Assembly: GCA_947629985.1 (NCBI GenBank)
Contig: CANRFV010000009.1
Span: 1 to 60,496 of the forward strand
Reading direction: 5' to 3'
DNA: 60,496 nucleotides
Source: an uncultured Clostridia bacterium
Lineage (GTDB): Bacteria; Bacillota; Clostridia; Christensenellales; CAG-314
This document shows, piece after piece, positions 1 through 8,234 of this stretch (within the stretch, counting starts at the first letter, position 1; every line of letters starts with the position of its first letter). The notes below the pieces were generated by a model. That model had not been told where the DNA came from. It made no database searches and saw only the letters and a program-made list of their open reading frames with translations. Position numbers and translations under genes: made by a program.

Positions 1-70
1 TAGCTCAATCAGGCAGAGCAATTGATTTGTAATCAATAGGTTGATGGTTCGATTCCGTTCACCAGCTCCA
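1..70 (+). tRNA. tRNA-Thr (TGT), 5' end cut off by the window
   Basis: The D arm, anticodon arm, T arm and 3' acceptor strand are present, and CCA is encoded at 68-70. The seven-base loop reads TTTGTAA, giving anticodon TGT (Thr). The window opens at tRNA base 8, so the 5' acceptor strand lies upstream. It stands 17 bases before tRNA-Tyr and was probably transcribed with it. Confidence 0.92.
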
Positions 71-87
71 TTTTTTTGTAGATATAT

Positions 88-172
88 GGGGAGATTCCCG
101 AGCGGCCAAAGGGAACAGACTGTAAATCTGTCGTCCAAGACTTCGGTGGTTCGAATCCACCTCTCCCCACCA
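88..172 (+). tRNA. tRNA-Tyr (GTA)
   Basis: A complete class II tRNA. The acceptor strands GGGGAGA (88-94) and TCTCCCC (162-168) pair, the anticodon loop CTGTAAA gives GTA (Tyr), a long variable arm is present as expected for bacterial tRNA-Tyr, and CCA is encoded at 170-172. Confidence 0.96.
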
Positions 173-304
173 AAGCCTCTCGATTACTAAATGTTGTGGT
201 TGGGGGACTTTTTTTATACTTTTTTTTCGGTAAATTTCGTTTAATTACCAAATGCATTTTGTGCTTGGCTTATACTTTTATTGTTGTCAACTTGTATTTC
301 TTTG

Positions 305-335
305 TTGACAAATTATCGTCGGGGGGGGGTATACT
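305..335 (+). promoter_or_regulatory. Promoter with a nine-G tract in the -35/-10 spacer
   Basis: A perfect -35 TTGACA (305-310) and a good -10 TATACT (330-335) flank a 19-base spacer that contains nine consecutive G (321-329). Loss of two G would give the optimal 17-base spacing. An inverted repeat, TTGTCAAC (284-291) and GTTGACAA (304-311), overlaps the -35 and could be an operator. The downstream gene is the lipoprotein at 366. Slippage in this tract could switch expression, but that is inference. Confidence 0.7.
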
Positions 336-365
336 ATTTTTATATATAACTAATGGAGCGATTGT

Positions 366-2003
366 ATGAAGACAAAAATCTTTTTAATAACATTGTTGGT
401 ATGCGCTTTTGTCGCCGCGTTTGCGCTTGTTGCCTGTACTCCAAAGGTCCCCGTCGATTCTCCCAATGAACCCGCCGATCCTGTTCCGCACACGCACACT
501 TTTTCTCAAAACTGGGAATACAATTCTACCGAACATTGGCATGCCGCCACCTGCGAACACACAACGGAGCGAGATTCCGTTGCCCAACATATGTTTGATG
601 CGCACGGCAAATGCACTGTGTGTAATTACATAGTTCCCAAAATGACTTTCGACGAACTTGTAACGTCATCCAAGGCGCAACTGTGTTACTTTGTAGCAAC
701 AAACATTGCAACCAAAGTTTGCGGAGATAAACAAGTATTAAACGAAAGTTATTTTGTATCGCCTAACAGTGATGACGTTTTGGGAACGGTCGGCGTGCTT
801 TACGCATATAAAGACGGCGATACAAACAGAATTATCGAGTATGCTCAAGTTTCAATCGAAGACATTATAGAAAATAAAACAATTGCCGACGGAAACGCAA
901 CCGCACCTACGAGTATAAGCGTAAATACAACAACGGTGTTTGAGTTTGACGCCAAGGAAAACTATCTTAAGCAAAAACTTGCAGAAAGTTTATTCAAGGC
1001 GGCCGGCTATGAAGATGAAACCGTAAAATTATTCAAAGAAGTTGAAAGTCCATATGACAACTCTCGTATATTCTCGATCTTTATTCAAGACGGTAGTGCG
1101 CTTCAGGTAAAAAGTGTCGGGGTTTTTAAAGAAGATAGCAAAGATGAAACAATTATTAAAAATTTGACCGATTCAAACAAATTTTATGTAAACGATGAAT
1201 CTGAAGTTTCATTAAAAGGTGAAAACATTTTCAACGAAGACTACGCTCTTGAGTACTTTGAGCCGGATAAGGAAGATGTAACAATCACCGACAAGCAAAT
1301 GCAAGAGGCTATTGAACAATACTGCAAAGATGACTTGTTAAATCAATTGCCTACAAAGAGTATTATTGAAGAAATGTATGGATCTTTTGATAAGAGTAAT
1401 ATCTCTGAAGAAGACTGGCATGTTAATCAAGAAAATAACAAAATCACTGGACTTACTTACGCCTTCACTTATACAGCAAGAGCTACAAGTAGCTACTATA
1501 TAATAACATCAATGAACTTCAACGAACCTGTTTCGAGAGAAGATTTTATAGCCGGCAACTTACCAAAAGCTACTTATAAACAAGAATATTCTTTAGGATA
1601 TAACCCTTCAATACAAGCTGAGAGAAGCGGCCTTGCAAACGCAATCTTAACTGCTTGCAAAGGTGCTCCAGCTGCCGAAGGCTCTAAAGTAATATTGATT
1701 GATAGGGGTTCTACGGTTGATAACACATTTGGCGGTGACGGACAGATTGGTAGATTTACTGTAGCTGAAATAAATGAAAATGGAGCAACGGAGTATCAAG
1801 TAAAAATTAAGCACTCAACTAGCGATGAACAATATATACAAGAAATTGCAAATGGCAACTATGCACAAACAAAAACAGCCGCTGAGCACAATATTACTGG
1901 CAATAAATTGTCAGCAAAAGCTGAAACAAGCAGTTTGACAAAAGAAATTGCAAGCATAAACGGTGCTTTCCGAGACGAAATGATGGAGCAACTAAACAAA
2001 TAA
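366..2003 (+). CDS. Surface lipoprotein with His/Cys-rich N-terminal module
   Basis: A 545-residue exported protein. A lysine-containing start, a hydrophobic stretch (residues 5-23) and the lipobox LVAC place the lipidated Cys at residue 24. A Pro-rich linker follows, then a His/Cys-rich module at about 42-90 with the pattern HTHTFS...W...HWHAATCEH...H.FD..G.CTVC, which I recognise from many surface proteins of gut Clostridia. The remaining 450 residues are charged and Asn/Ser/Thr-rich, and I recognise no fold in them. GGAG at 355-358 is the ribosome site. The gene stands alone between tRNA genes and a terminator, behind the poly-G promoter. Its ligand or role is unknown. Confidence 0.8.
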   Translation: MKTKIFLITLLVCAFVAAFALVACTPKVPVDSPNEPADPVPHTHTFSQNWEYNSTEHWHAATCEHTTERDSVAQHMFDAHGKCTVCNYIVPKMTFDELVTSSKAQLCYFVATNIATKVCGDKQVLNESYFVSPNSDDVLGTVGVLYAYKDGDTNRIIEYAQVSIEDIIENKTIADGNATAPTSISVNTTTVFEFDAKENYLKQKLAESLFKAAGYEDETVKLFKEVESPYDNSRIFSIFIQDGSALQVKSVGVFKEDSKDETIIKNLTDSNKFYVNDESEVSLKGENIFNEDYALEYFEPDKEDVTITDKQMQEAIEQYCKDDLLNQLPTKSIIEEMYGSFDKSNISEEDWHVNQENNKITGLTYAFTYTARATSSYYIITSMNFNEPVSREDFIAGNLPKATYKQEYSLGYNPSIQAERSGLANAILTACKGAPAAEGSKVILIDRGSTVDNTFGGDGQIGRFTVAEINENGATEYQVKIKHSTSDEQYIQEIANGNYAQTKTAAEHNITGNKLSAKAETSSLTKEIASINGAFRDEMMEQLNK

Positions 2004-2069
2004 ATAAATAAAGCACGCCGTCATTTGCAATAATTTATATTTACTGCGTTGAGTTTTGGATAATAAGAA

Positions 2070-2107
2070 AATACTTTCGGACATTTTTGTTCGTAAGTAT
2101 TTTTTTA
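2070..2107 (+). terminator. Rho-independent terminator after the lipoprotein gene
   Basis: AATACTT (2070-2076) pairs with AAGTATT (2095-2101). Inside it, past one T:T mismatch, CGGAC pairs with GTTCG with one G:T pair. A T-run follows. It ends the single-gene transcript of 366-2003. Confidence 0.75.
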
Positions 2108-2219
2108 TGATATATAAATGTTATCTTATACCAATATTTTGGTTTCGCTTATACAATTCCGTCATTTATTGTCTTTGACGGTTCGTTATGAATGTAATTG
2201 CAAAATTCACCACTCCGTA

Positions 2220-2248
2220 TTGTCAAATAATCAGATATATGTTAAAAT
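2220..2248 (+). promoter_or_regulatory. Promoter of the thioesterase gene
   Basis: TTGTCA (2220-2225), a 17-base spacer and TAAAAT (2243-2248) precede the gene at 2303. The leader would be about 48 bases. Confidence 0.6.
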
Positions 2249-2302
2249 AACGAAAACTAATACAACAAATTGGCAAAGCGCCTTGGCAATGTGGAGTAAA
2301 AA

Positions 2303-2710
2303 ATGTATTTAAGAAAAGTTCAGTATCACGAAACCGACAAAATGGGCATAACACATCACTCAAATTACGTCAAGTGGATGGAAGAAGCGCGCGTAGACTA
2401 TCTCGACAACATCGGCTTGCCGTACTCAACTATGGAAAGTTTGGGTATCGCTTCGCCGCTTACGGAAATAGCCGTCAAGTACAAGTCGCCTACAACTTTC
2501 GGCGATTCGGTGCAGATAGATGTGTCTATGCGTGAATACGACGGCGTAAAACTTACCGTAAATTATGTAATGACCAATGCGCAAAGCGGCGTTACCGTTG
2601 CGGAAGCGGCGTCGAAACACTGCTTTTTGCACAACGGCAGGGTAATTTCTCTCAAACGCAGTTTTCCCGATATTCACGAGCGGTTGAACAGACAACTTGC
2701 GAATAAATAG
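2303..2710 (+). CDS. YbgC/FadM-type hotdog acyl-CoA thioesterase
   Basis: A 135-residue single-domain hotdog protein that probably hydrolyses acyl-CoA thioesters in the cytoplasm. The N-terminus carries the family signature YHETDKMGITHHSNYVKWME, where an acidic residue stands in the Tyr-x-x-x-Asp-x-x-Gly-x-x-H-H-x-x-Y block used by 4-hydroxybenzoyl-CoA-thioesterase-like enzymes. Length is typical for the family. GGAG (2293-2296) sits seven bases before the ATG. The gene has its own promoter, and no partner suggests a specific substrate. Confidence 0.85.
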   Translation: MYLRKVQYHETDKMGITHHSNYVKWMEEARVDYLDNIGLPYSTMESLGIASPLTEIAVKYKSPTTFGDSVQIDVSMREYDGVKLTVNYVMTNAQSGVTVAEAASKHCFLHNGRVISLKRSFPDIHERLNRQLANK

Positions 2711-2933
2711 CGGCTTGCCTATCGGGGCGGAACAACTGCCGCCGATTGGTGGCGAATTTAACGTTTGTTGGCGCGGGGTTAGAGCGCGGCATGGCGCAAC
2801 GTATGTATTTTGTGCGCAAGTCTATCGCCGTAAACGCGTTGGTCAATCAAAAAATAAATTAAAAAAATATGCGGCGGCGCGACAATAGAGCAATTTTCGC
2901 GTGCAAAACGTCGCGTTTTTAGGGGGCGTCGAT

Positions 2934-4043
2934 ATGAGATTTATCAAACCGGATTTTACACACAGCATACTCAACATTTCCGCAACGCTTGCCGAGTTTT
3001 TGGGCGCGCCCAACGACAATGCAACGCTGGACGTACTCAAACGCGAATTAGACAAAAATTACAAAAACGTGGTGTATATGTGCTTTGACGGAATGGGCGT
3101 CAACCCGCTGCGCGTCAATTTGCCCGCGACGGATTTTTTGCGCAAGCACACCGTAGCGGTACTTACGTCCACGTTTCCGTCAACCACAACAAACGCAACA
3201 ACGTCGTTGTGCCTTAACAAATTGCCGTTGGAACACGGTTGGTTCGGTTGGAGTTTGTATTTCGACGACGTAAAGCGCAATATCGACATATATTTGGGCA
3301 AAGATTCGCAGACGGGCGACGTAGTGGACTACAAATACCCGATTGCCGACGACGGGGACTGCTATTTTTACCACGGCAACGGAAAATATCGTATCAACAC
3401 CGTTTTTCCGTCGTACGTCAACTGTCGCGACGAAGGCAACGTAATAATAACCGAATGGAGCGATATCTTTGCCGAAGTAAAAAGGCTGTGCGCGCAGGAC
3501 GGCAACAATTTTATTTACGCTTACTGTCCGCAGCCTGATGGCACAATGCACCAATACGGCGTTACAAGCGACGTAACCCGCAATTTGCTGCAACAAATTT
3601 CGCACAATTTGCACCAATTGCAGGACGAAACGCACGATACGCTGTTTATCGTTTCGGCAGATCACGGGCAAATAGATGTTGCCGGCGTGGTGGAGTTTTA
3701 CAAAGACGCCGAATTGAACGATATGTTGCTGTCTCCGCCGTTTTTGGATTCGCGTACGCCCGCTTTCCGCGTAAAAAAAGGCTGCAAAACCCGTTTTGCA
3801 CAGTTGTTCCGTCAACGTTACGGCAAGGATTTTGTGCTTTACCGCACGGCGGATTTGCTTAAACGCGGCTATTTCGGCGATCGCGGCGCATACGGTTATT
3901 TGTTGGGCGACTTTATCGCAATAGGTACGGGTACAAACAAAATTTTTATGGGCAGTTTGCGCCCCGACAAAATGGAGTACAAGGGGCATCACGCGTCGCT
4001 TACGCTGGAAATGCAAGTTCCGCTCATTTTGTTTAACAGTTGA
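2934..4043 (+). CDS. Type I phosphodiesterase / nucleotide pyrophosphatase family protein
   Basis: A 369-residue member of the alkaline phosphatase superfamily, expected to cleave phosphodiester or pyrophosphate bonds with two metal ions. Visible motifs in order are CFDGMG (first metal Asp), TSTFPSTTTNATTS (nucleophilic Thr loop), DGTMHQYG and SADHGQ (metal ligands), and a C-terminal GHHASL segment. No signal peptide or membrane anchor is seen, so it is likely cytosolic. The ATG at 2934 is chosen because AGGGGGCG lies just upstream; a GTG at 2901 in the same frame lacks such a site. The substrate is not predictable from context. Confidence 0.85.
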   Translation: MRFIKPDFTHSILNISATLAEFLGAPNDNATLDVLKRELDKNYKNVVYMCFDGMGVNPLRVNLPATDFLRKHTVAVLTSTFPSTTTNATTSLCLNKLPLEHGWFGWSLYFDDVKRNIDIYLGKDSQTGDVVDYKYPIADDGDCYFYHGNGKYRINTVFPSYVNCRDEGNVIITEWSDIFAEVKRLCAQDGNNFIYAYCPQPDGTMHQYGVTSDVTRNLLQQISHNLHQLQDETHDTLFIVSADHGQIDVAGVVEFYKDAELNDMLLSPPFLDSRTPAFRVKKGCKTRFAQLFRQRYGKDFVLYRTADLLKRGYFGDRGAYGYLLGDFIAIGTGTNKIFMGSLRPDKMEYKGHHASLTLEMQVPLILFNS

Positions 4044-4174
4044 TTTACGTTTAACCGCATGCGTTTTGCGGCTTTTTGCCGTAAACCGTGCAATTTTCAT
4101 GATATTTCCGCATTTTTAAGTGTTTTTTACCGCAAAAACAGTGCAACTATTACGAAATTAGTCGAAATGCACAA

Positions 4175-4193
4175 TACTATTTTACACATAGTA
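4175..4193 (+). repeat. Dyad TACTAT-N5-AC-ATAGTA, copy 1 (intergenic)
   Basis: A perfect six-base inverted repeat with a seven-base centre (TTTACAC). Identical geometry recurs at 8662, 22569 and 38063. The flanks (TGCACAA before, TATTTT after) match those of the 22569 copy. Confidence 0.7.
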
Positions 4194-4238
4194 TATTTTC
4201 ACGTGCATATTTTGTTTTGTTCACGGCAAACTAACAAT

Positions 4239-4754
4239 ATGATAGTTGCAACTGCAATGTTGGTGTTTTTGCTGCTTGTATTTGCGCCGATCCGCGTAAA
4301 ATTATACGTTTATCTGTATCCTGTCGACTTGCGCCTTACGGTAAAAGCCGACGTGTGCGCGGTAAAAGTATTTGACGAAAACATCGTGCTTAGCGGTAAA
4401 TATTTACACTGCAACGGCACGCTCGATTCCGACGTGGACATTACGGCTATCAACGGAAAGAACGGCGTTGATTTGTTCAAATGTATAACCGTAGACAGGG
4501 TTTTTGTATCAGTGCAAAACAATATGTTCAACGTACCGTTTTTTGTTGCGGTAATTACCAACGTAGTTATGGCATTATCCGCCGCCGTTATGTGCAACGC
4601 TACGCACTGCCAAGTGCAAACTCGGCAATCGTTATGCCAAGGCGCAAGCAAATTATTTGTCGGCGTGGCGCTAAGCGCCAACGTTGCGGAACTATCATTT
4701 TGTCTTGCAAAACAGGGAGTACAACAATGGAAAACACGCAAATCAAAGAAATAG
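4239..4754 (+). CDS. DUF2953 (YtfI-like) membrane-associated protein
   Basis: A 171-residue protein with one N-terminal membrane segment (MIVATAMLVFLLLVF) followed by a beta-rich region. Bacillus YtfI and clostridial DUF2953 proteins have this layout and lie directly upstream of ytfJ/gerW, as here; the assignment rests mainly on that position. The ATG at 4239 is preferred over an in-frame ATG at 4059, because the extra 60 residues look like translated spacer containing a dyad repeat. The end overlaps gerW by 28 bases, which suggests translational coupling. Function is unknown; a sporulation or envelope role is inferred. Confidence 0.65.
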   Translation: MIVATAMLVFLLLVFAPIRVKLYVYLYPVDLRLTVKADVCAVKVFDENIVLSGKYLHCNGTLDSDVDITAINGKNGVDLFKCITVDRVFVSVQNNMFNVPFFVAVITNVVMALSAAVMCNATHCQVQTRQSLCQGASKLFVGVALSANVAELSFCLAKQGVQQWKTRKSKK

Positions 4755-5101
4755 TGGAAACGGCCGTAAGCAATTTAAGTAAGGTTGCCGAAGTCAATAC
4801 GATAGTCGGTCAGCCGCTTGTTACCATGGACGGCACGACAATTTTGCCCGTGTCGCAAATCACGTTCGCATTTATGGCGGGCGGCGGCGAATACGGCAAC
4901 AAGTCGGGCAAGCGCGGTTTTGTCAAGGACAGCACCGACGCCAACTTTGCAGGCGGTTCGGGCGGCGGCGCTTCGCTTACGCCGGTATGTTTTTTGGTGG
5001 TGGATCGTAACGGCGTAAAGGTAGTGGAAGCGGACAAAACCAACACCGTCGAAAAAATTTTCGATGTTGCCAAGGACGTTGTACACTCCTTCAAAAATTA
5101 A
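4727..5101 (+). CDS. ytfJ: GerW/YtfJ family spore protein
   Basis: A 124-residue protein. It has an amphipathic N-terminal helix, the core LPVSQITFAFMAGGGEYG, and a Gly-rich FAGGSGGGASLTPVCFLVV segment typical of YtfJ/GerW, a spore protein needed for normal germination in Bacillus. The family usually occurs in endospore formers. The ATG at 4727 has AGGGAGT ten bases upstream. It follows DUF2953 with an overlap and precedes the carboxypeptidase gene by two bases, so the three genes probably form one operon. Confidence 0.88.
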   Translation: MENTQIKEIVETAVSNLSKVAEVNTIVGQPLVTMDGTTILPVSQITFAFMAGGGEYGNKSGKRGFVKDSTDANFAGGSGGGASLTPVCFLVVDRNGVKVVEADKTNTVEKIFDVAKDVVHSFKN

Positions 5102-5103
5102 AT

Positions 5104-6147
5104 ATGAAACGCAACATCGCAATACTTGTTTTGTTGAGCGCGCTGTTTGCCTGTGCGCTTGTATTTGCCGCGGGCAGCGCCGCCGATACTTGTTCGTTCG
5201 GCACGTCGGCACAAAGCGCGGTCGTAATGGAGCGCGTTTCGCACCGCGTTTTGTTCGAAAAAAACAGCGACGCGCCCTTGCCTATGGCGAGCACAACCAA
5301 GATAGTAACCGCGCTTACCGTGCTTAACAACTGCGACGTAAACGACGTTGTGGAAGTGCCTGCGCAAGCCGTGGGTGTGGAAGGTTCGTCCGTTTATTTG
5401 CGCAAGGGCGAGCATCTTACCGTAAGGGAATTGTTGTACGGCTTGATGTTGCGCAGCGGTAACGACTGTGCAGTTGCGCTTGCCATACACGTCGCCGGTT
5501 CGGTGGACGCTTTTGCCGCCAAAATGAACGATTTGGCAAAACAACTCGGCTGTTGCAACAGCAATTTTGTCAATCCGCACGGTTTGCCCGACGAACGCCA
5601 CTATACCACGGCGTACGATTTGGCGTTGATTACTTGCCACGCGCTGTGCAACGAACAATTCCGTCAAATCGTCGGCACCAAAACCGTCAAAATTTCCAAC
5701 GAAGGAATGGAGTACGACCGCCTTTTGGTAAACAAAAACAAATTGTTAAGCACTCTTGACGGCGCCGACGGGGTAAAAACGGGATATACCAAGCGTGCGG
5801 GGCGCTGTTTTGTCGGCAGTGCAACGCGCAACGGCATGCAAGTTGTGGCTGTTGTGTTAAATTGCGGTCCGATGTTTGAAGAGACGGCGCAACTGTTAAA
5901 TGCGGCTTTTGCAAATTACACACTTAAATGCATTATTCCGCAAAACAAAGTTTTCGGCTGCCGCACGGAAAGAGACGGCGCAACGTATTACGGGTGCGCA
6001 CAAGGTTTTTATTACCCGCTTGCGCCCGACGAAAAAGTTTCCGTATGCGTAAATTGGGCTGATGCGCCCGCGGTTTGCGTTCGCTTGGGCGAAACTTCGA
6101 TTTTCGAGCGCCCGTTGGACGTACTGCATACCGTGTCCGACCTGTAA
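5104..6147 (+). CDS. D-alanyl-D-alanine carboxypeptidase (PBP5/DacF type)
   Basis: A 347-residue exported penicillin-binding protein that trims the terminal D-Ala from peptidoglycan stem peptides. A signal peptide spans residues 1-23. The catalytic triad motifs are all present: S63-TTK-66 (SxxK), S118-G-N120 (SxN) and K225-T-G (KTG). A C-terminal beta domain follows, but I see no clear amphipathic membrane anchor at the end. It starts two bases after gerW with no separate ribosome site, implying coupling. Next to gerW, it may act in cortex or sporulation wall remodelling, as DacF and DacB do in Bacillus. Confidence 0.9.
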   Translation: MKRNIAILVLLSALFACALVFAAGSAADTCSFGTSAQSAVVMERVSHRVLFEKNSDAPLPMASTTKIVTALTVLNNCDVNDVVEVPAQAVGVEGSSVYLRKGEHLTVRELLYGLMLRSGNDCAVALAIHVAGSVDAFAAKMNDLAKQLGCCNSNFVNPHGLPDERHYTTAYDLALITCHALCNEQFRQIVGTKTVKISNEGMEYDRLLVNKNKLLSTLDGADGVKTGYTKRAGRCFVGSATRNGMQVVAVVLNCGPMFEETAQLLNAAFANYTLKCIIPQNKVFGCRTERDGATYYGCAQGFYYPLAPDEKVSVCVNWADAPAVCVRLGETSIFERPLDVLHTVSDL

Positions 6148-6293
6148 TTTTGTAGCAAAATCCCCCGTCCGCGTATCTCACGCGGGTTGCCTACTCGCAA
6201 CTTTGAACCTATGTGCTCAATATACTCGATATATGCCGCGCATACCGCGCCCGCCATGTAATTTCGTTGCAAGCGTATTTGTTTTCTGCTTTT

Positions 6294-6328
6294 ATTGCCA
6301 AACAACAATGTAAGTTTGGCAATTTTTT
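6294..6328 (+). terminator. Rho-independent terminator of the DUF2953-gerW-carboxypeptidase operon
   Basis: A perfect 10-bp stem, ATTGCCAAAC (6294-6303) with GTTTGGCAAT (6314-6323), runs into a T-run. It lies about 150 bases after the carboxypeptidase stop codon. Confidence 0.85.
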
Positions 6329-6780
6329 ATGCCTTGTTCAAGCGAAAATCGACGGTAGCATTATTTTCAATATTATAATGTGGGCAATTTATGCGTTACC
6401 AAAACGACAAACTTTTTTGCAAACTTGCCGCGAACCACCGTCCGTGTATCATTTCGCGTATCATTCACGTTACAATTTCGCAATGGCTGTTGCCGCACCT
6501 ACCCAAAAAAGCGCCGGCGCGGCGTTTTCGCACAAAATTTTCATATTTACGCGCCCGCTTTATGTTAAATTTCAAACACAAGCGCGCACAAAATAAGTAT
6601 TTGCAACAACAATTTGCGCGCAGTACGGTTTGCGCGCGACGTTTGACGGCGCAAATACTTGATTTTTTATAAAAAACAGTTTACTATATATTATAATAAT
6701 CAACAAAATACGCATTGCGCACCCGTTAGTGTGCGGTGCGTTGCCTGTTAATTGTCTCTAAACAAGGTGTGTATACAATA
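6329..6780. other. Non-coding spacer before rluB
   Basis: I see no credible gene. A TATAAT at 6692-6697 lies in an AT-rich patch but has no good -35; a weak alternative is TTGACG (6643-6648) with TTATAA near 6667. A GC palindrome (GCGCCGGCGC, about 6511-6520) is present. Transcription of rluB probably starts near 6700. Confidence 0.4.
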
Positions 6781-7482
6781 ATGATCAGACTAAACAAATT
6801 TTTGGCTGAGTGCGGCGTCGCAGGTCGTCGCGAATGCGACAAACTTATTGCGGACGGCTGCGTAACGGTCAACGGCAAAGTGGCGCAACTCGGTTGTTGC
6901 GTAAGCGAAACCGACAAAATCGCCGTCAACGGCAGGCGCATTTCCGACGTACAGCGCAAGTATTATTTGATGTTGCACAAACCGAAAGGTTACGTAACCA
7001 CAGTAAAGGACGATTTGGGGCGCAAAACGGTAATGGATCTGATCGACATAAAAGCCCGCCTGTATCCCGTGGGACGTTTGGATTACGACACCGAAGGGTT
7101 GCTTATATTGACAAACGACGGTCAGTTGGCAAACCGACTTACGCATCCGCGCAACGAAGTGGACAAAACATATATTTGCAGGTTGTCGGGCATTTTGACG
7201 GAATCGGAACGCCTGCAACTCGAACGCGGCGTAATTATCGACGGCGTAAAAACGGCGCACGCGCGCGTAAAAATTCTCAAACGCGATCAGCATCACACGC
7301 GTTGCGAAATTACCATTCACGAAGGGCGCAACCGACAGGTAAAAAAGATGTTTCAAACGGTCGGCAAAGAAGTGGAGTTTCTCAAACGCGTAGCGGTCGG
7401 CAATTTGCGTTTGGGCGGATTGCCGCGCGGCGAATACCGTTTTCTCAATGCCGAAGAAATAGATTATCTTAAAAATTTGTAA
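6781..7482 (+). CDS. rluB: RluB/RsuA-family pseudouridine synthase
   Basis: A 233-residue rRNA pseudouridine synthase. An S4 RNA-binding domain (RLNKFLAECGVAGRRECD, residues 3-20) precedes the RsuA/RluB/E/F catalytic domain, whose motif GRLDYDTEGL carries catalytic Asp101. The C-terminal part has the family's HEGRNRQVKKMF block. The ATG at 6781 has AAGGTG upstream; an earlier in-frame codon at 6736 would add 15 residues lying before the S4 start. SurE begins two bases downstream, so rluB opens the operon rluB-surE-BaiN-aroH. Confidence 0.93.
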   Translation: MIRLNKFLAECGVAGRRECDKLIADGCVTVNGKVAQLGCCVSETDKIAVNGRRISDVQRKYYLMLHKPKGYVTTVKDDLGRKTVMDLIDIKARLYPVGRLDYDTEGLLILTNDGQLANRLTHPRNEVDKTYICRLSGILTESERLQLERGVIIDGVKTAHARVKILKRDQHHTRCEITIHEGRNRQVKKMFQTVGKEVEFLKRVAVGNLRLGGLPRGEYRFLNAEEIDYLKNL

Positions 7483-7484
7483 TT

Positions 7485-8234
7485 ATGAACATTCTTTTGA
7501 CCAACGACGACGGAATATATTGCGCGGGACTGCAATTGTTGTGCAGTCAACTTGCCGCGCTCAAACACAACGTATATGTAGTTGCCCCCGAAAGTCAGCG
7601 TTCGGGCTTTTCGCATGCGGTGTTTTTCGGCAAAAATTCTCAATTGACTCCGTTAAAACATTATTGCGGCGCGCAAGCCGCCTACGCGTGTAACGGAACG
7701 CCCGCAGATTGCGTTCGCGCGGCAAAATTAACCTTTGACGTTTCGTTCGATTTGTTGATCGCCGGTCCCAACAACGGCGCCAATTTGGGCAGGGGTATAA
7801 TTTATTCGGGAACGATCGGTGCCGCGGAAGAAGGCGTGTTGTCAGGAATCAGATCGATTGCATTGTCGCGCTTGGGCAGAAACAAACCGTATTTTTCCGC
7901 AGTGGAGTTTGCCGTAAACAATCTCGACAAGTTGGCGGCGGCAAATCTCGGCGACGACTCGTATATCAACATAAACGTCCCCGATTGCAAATTATCGCAA
8001 ACTCTCGGCGTAAAAGTATGCGATCAGGGCATTTGCGGCGATTGCGGTTTGCGCGCAAACGACCGCGACGTACCAATCGTATGCGACAAGCGGTGCCCCG
8101 ATAGTGATTTGCCCGACGAAATGTCTCAATGCGACGTCGCCTGCGCCAAAGAAGATTATATAACCGTATCCGCGCTTACCGTACGGCGTACAGCCACAGA
8201 TCGACTCGCGGCGTTGCGGGGGTTGCTCAAATGA
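7485..8234 (+). CDS. surE: 5'/3'-nucleotidase SurE
   Basis: A 249-residue nucleoside monophosphate phosphatase. The metal site motif is at the N-terminus (LLTNDDGI, Asp8-Asp9), with the PESQRSGFSHA loop, a conserved Asn in GPNNGANLGRG, and the YSGTIGAAEEG motif. Length matches the family. It dephosphorylates nucleotides and possibly short polyphosphate in the cytoplasm. It starts two bases after rluB and overlaps the next gene by four bases (ATGA). Confidence 0.95.
   Translation: MNILLTNDDGIYCAGLQLLCSQLAALKHNVYVVAPESQRSGFSHAVFFGKNSQLTPLKHYCGAQAAYACNGTPADCVRAAKLTFDVSFDLLIAGPNNGANLGRGIIYSGTIGAAEEGVLSGIRSIALSRLGRNKPYFSAVEFAVNNLDKLAAANLGDDSYININVPDCKLSQTLGVKVCDQGICGDCGLRANDRDVPIVCDKRCPDSDLPDEMSQCDVACAKEDYITVSALTVRRTATDRLAALRGLLK

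Noticed and set aside
3180-4100. Long open frame on the minus strand opposite the phosphodiesterase gene
   Set aside because: Low-complexity, His/Val/Phe-rich text with no motif or ribosome site; it mirrors the codon bias of the plus-strand gene. Similar frames opposite ispH, pnp and others were dismissed for the same reason.
4059-4238. N-terminal extension of the DUF2953 protein
   Set aside because: In frame, but it runs through the dyad repeat and spacer, and the membrane segment starts cleanly at the ATG at 4239.
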